A stretch of 64,000 nucleotides of DNA. Source: Tetracladium setigerum (lineage: Eukaryota; Ascomycota; Leotiomycetes; Helotiales). The stretch spans positions 2,871,714 to 2,935,713 of the forward strand of contig PZJY01000006.1 in the NCBI GenBank assembly GCA_031472005.1, given 5' to 3'. Under the pieces are notes generated by a model. The model was not told where the DNA came from. It worked only from the letters and a program-made list of their open reading frames with translations, and did no database searches. Shown one piece after another: positions 61,350 through 64,000 of this stretch. The position numbers and the translations under genes are program-made. Within the stretch, counting starts at the first letter, position 1; every line of letters begins with the position of its first letter.

Positions 61350-63227
61350 CTACTTAAAATTTTCTTTATCTAATTCCTTCAAATACTGGATAGCAAACTG
61401 ATTCTTGCTCTTATCCTTGCCATTTTTAACTTCCACATCAGCAGTTGCCTCGATGAGTACCCTCTCCATTGTGAATTCTCTATTTCCATTCCAATTTCCA
61501 TCACCAATATCCTTCGACTGAGGAATTACGTACTCTGGAATTTCCAGCCTCTCCTCCAGTTCTTTCACTGGGACACTCCCACCAACCAAGTACCGTATAT
61601 AACCTTGAACTTTCCCTTCAGAAACCTCCGACAGAGTTTTGACCCATGTGTAACCGCTCCTCTCTCTTCCGGAATCGATATCTTGCTCCGTTCTTTTTGG
61701 AAGATTCTTTGTAGCTACACGAGTCCAATTCTTTAATGCTGGGGGTCTGTAATTGCTATTCTGAATAGCATGGTAGACGGAAGGGTGAATGTATTCTTTA
61801 GTTTTTCGGGGACTGTAGTATTCCCCTGGTGTCCGCGTTGTTGGGGCGCTGGAAATTATTGGCAGTTGGCTTGCAGCAATATCGATAATTGGGCCAGCGC
61901 CCCATATTAATGGTGTTTGCTCGGCGGAGTTTAGTCGCAGGAAAAGATTGTCGAGAGATTTAACATAATCTTTGCTCATCTCTTGGAGTATAGATTCGTC
62001 AAATCGGAGGAAAGATTTAATTCTATCGACCATCCACGCCTGAAATCTGTTAGGAGAATCTCGAGTGAACGATTGCGACTTACAAAAGAGATATGAGCTC
62101 TAGACTCCAAATCACCTTTTTGCAAGGTAGGTGGTTTGAGACCATCATCACTCCCACCTCCAACATTGACATGCGCGCCTGTGAACCAGACCTGTTCGAG
62201 CCAGGTTACTTTGTTATCGTCCTCCAGTGACCACATTGTCGGTGTGTATGAAGTTCTTCGCTAGAATAGAGTTTAGTACAGGCTAGATCCACACAAAGGA
62301 TCGCTTACCTCATCAAGGCACAGAGCATGAAAAGCATATTGAATTTCTAAATTTGTCAGTATCCTGTCTCTATTCAAGTTGATTATATACCTTTTGAAAC
62401 AGATGTGTCATGGAATCCATGAGGCATATTCAGCTGTGCATGGTAATTCTCTGGATATCCCAAACCACCAACAGTTTCAAAAACACCAACGACCTTGATG
62501 ATAGGATGGAAACAATCTGCTAACCACTTTGATCCACTCCCTTTTGGGATGGACAGCTTTTGCCCATTAATCTCTAGACTAATGTTCTCTGGTGCACCTG
62601 CAAAAGCCTTGCCCCACTCGGTCTCCCCAATTTTCAGACTTCCACGTGTTGTCCATGCAGCATACATCTCCCAGAATTGTTTCATTCCACCGTTGTTGCA
62701 AAGACCTACTGATGCAATGAGGCCAGCTGTGGCGCGAGCTGTATATGCTCCACGGGAAAAACCGAAGCTTTGATTGTGTTAACAGTAGGCAAGACGAGGA
62801 AGTGCGAATAACGTACAAGAAAAGCTCGTCACCCGCTGAGTAGTTATTGACGATAAAATTGTATGCTTCGCATATGTTCTCGTTCAAACCGACACCATAG
62901 TAACCTTATCACATAATTTAGCTCGAATCACATCAAGAAAACCATCATTAGAAAACTACCTGTGTAAGTCTTGTAGATATCTCCCGCCAGCCCGCCGGGA
63001 AGGCCCGTCCCTACTCCCGCATCGTAATAGCAGATCTGAACGCCTACTTTTTCATCCTCAACAAAGTACTGCGAGATGGCACGTGAAAGCTTTGCGATAT
63101 TCGATGGGTTAGATCGTCTGCCCTGATTTGCGGATTGCCAAGTGCCATCGCAGCAAATGATGAGACGCTTCTTTGGGTATGGTTTTTCGAAGGAGTTCCC
63201 GACAGGGCCTTCAATCGTAGTGCTCAT
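61350..63227 (-). CDS. DUF2235 / Tle1-type alpha/beta hydrolase
   Basis: Predicted lipase or esterase of the DUF2235 family, related in fold to bacterial Tle1 phospholipases. It starts MSTTIEGPVG at 63227; a longer start at 63278 is possible. It opens KKRLIICCDGTWQS; GFSRGAYTARA holds the nucleophilic Ser. VVGVFETVGGLG occupies the place where family members usually show a DTVG Asp (here Glu). WFTGAHVNVGGG carries the His (usual form HXDXGGG; here Asn). Introns: after KTYTG (ending AAG), inside ELFFFGFS (ending AAAG), after SVSK, after CLDE and after HISF. The ~230-residue C-terminal extension has no named domain. Glu/Asn replacements could mean altered activity. Fungal members are often subtelomeric and multi-copy. 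Confidence 0.82.
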
Positions 63228-63278
63228 TTTAAATGGCTCTTTGGGTGCAGGGTTCCCAATCACTTGATTTGTGGGCAA

Positions 63279-63886
63279 AAGCAGGACTTCCGAATCATGA
63301 AAGAACTGATTTGCATAATCCTCGACTGACGGTGGCAGAACTTCACTTTTTATACCTACCGAAATATGGGTCTTATAACAACGCCAGCCCCCTTACTCGT
63401 GAGCTGATTAGAGAGTCCAGACCAAAAAGAAATTCGTTCTGATACATCGAATCTCAGCCAGCCATGATATGCAGGTTGATTCAGTTAATCAGATTAGGTC
63501 AAGCTTCGGCAACCCTGTCTGTCCAGTTGTGCAAAACGCTCGGAAACTGACTGAAGGCACATGTTCTGCAATTGCAGAAGACCAAAAGAAGTATAGTATA
63601 AGCTCCCCAGATGTATATCTTAGATAAGCATGTCTAAGTTGAATTCCCAATGATGCCGGTCCTCTCTGTATGGTAAAATAAGCATGGTCTTGATCTGGGC
63701 TTGCGGTGTGACTTCGAAAAAGGCTGAAATATGATATTTTCCAGAAGCGGGGATATTTGGCCCCCATAGCGGCAGTACTCTAGGAACCGGATTTTAGAAG
63801 TACGCGGGGCTATATTCTCGGGCACGCCTACGCTAAAGTTGTCCACGCGTGTCTCAGAATGCAGCCTGCATACTTTTACACCCTGG
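63279..63886. other. Subtelomeric spacer
   Basis: 600 bases between the last gene and the telomere. Small frames (63489-63846) lack motifs. No helicase gene is present. Confidence 0.5.
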
Positions 63887-63903
63887 ACCCTACGGCGTAG
63901 GGT
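63887..63903. repeat. Palindrome at telomere junction
   Basis: ACCCTAC-GGC-GTAGGGT: a 7-base inverted repeat with a 3-base loop, made of telomere-like bases in both orientations, directly where the array begins. Confidence 0.7.
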
Positions 63904-64000
63904 TAGGGTCAGGGTTAGGGTTAGGGTTAGGGTTAGGGTTAGGGTTAGGGTTAGGGTTAGGGTTAGGGTTAGGGTTAGGGTTAGGGTTAGGGTTAGGGTT
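63898..64000 (+). repeat. Telomere, (TTAGGG)n
   Basis: About 17 copies of TTAGGG reading toward the end of the window, with one TCAGGG variant near 63908-63913. G-rich on the plus strand, so this is a right-hand chromosome end. Confidence 0.97.

Noticed and set aside
1..64000. CRISPR arrays, prokaryotic operons or rRNA genes
   Set aside because: None seen; the introns and telomere show nuclear fungal DNA.

Overview
The window is the right-hand end of a chromosome of a filamentous ascomycete (Pezizomycotina). Its last ~100 bases are TTAGGG telomere repeats. The genes carry short introns of about 45-100 nt with GT donors and CTAAC/CTGAC-like branch sites. The gene content is typical of such fungi: Zn2Cys6 and bZIP regulators, a highly reducing polyketide synthase (PKS), MFS permeases, small secreted proteins and a pogo/Fot1 transposon that looks mutated by RIP. 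I cannot name the species.

Layout. 0-9.4 kb is mostly ordinary: a four-helix MARVEL-like membrane protein, a monocarboxylate-transporter-like and a Dal5/allantoate-like MFS permease, the mitochondrial copper/COX assembly factor COA6 and the Golgi protein SYS1. 9.7-14.8 kb holds an unrecognised protein and a divergent Zn2Cys6 regulator. 15.0-28.3 kb is a compact biosynthetic locus: a Baeyer-Villiger-type flavin monooxygenase and a KS-AT-DH-MT-ER-KR-ACP PKS on the minus strand, and a divergent FSH1/LovG-type hydrolase. The PKS has no releasing domain, so the hydrolase is the natural candidate for product release and the monooxygenase for tailoring. 29-36 kb is gene-poor: two small secreted cysteine-containing proteins, a dead pogo/Fot1 element with intact inverted ends, a MITE-like inverted repeat and a dispersed repeat. 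36.8-49.3 kb is metabolic: amidase, MFS transporter, Zn2Cys6 regulator, Gfo/Idh/MocA dehydrogenase, bZIP regulator and aldo/keto reductase.

50-64 kb is subtelomeric. It holds a ~1,280-residue protein built almost wholly of ~32-residue helical repeats, a divergent unknown gene, a membrane protein, a decayed P-loop GTPase without its P-loop, and a DUF2235/Tle1-type alpha/beta hydrolase next to a broken gene fragment. Such families recur in fungal NLR and self/non-self repertoires, but no NTPase core is visible here.

A cross-cutting feature is a set of about eleven apparent frame breaks in otherwise well-conserved genes, at least three of them in the PKS. Nearly all have the same sign (one base missing) and most lie at short homopolymer runs. 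Systematic homopolymer undercalling in the assembly is more likely than independent decay of so many genes, but reads are needed to decide. Splice models below are hand-read from the sequence and no search was run.
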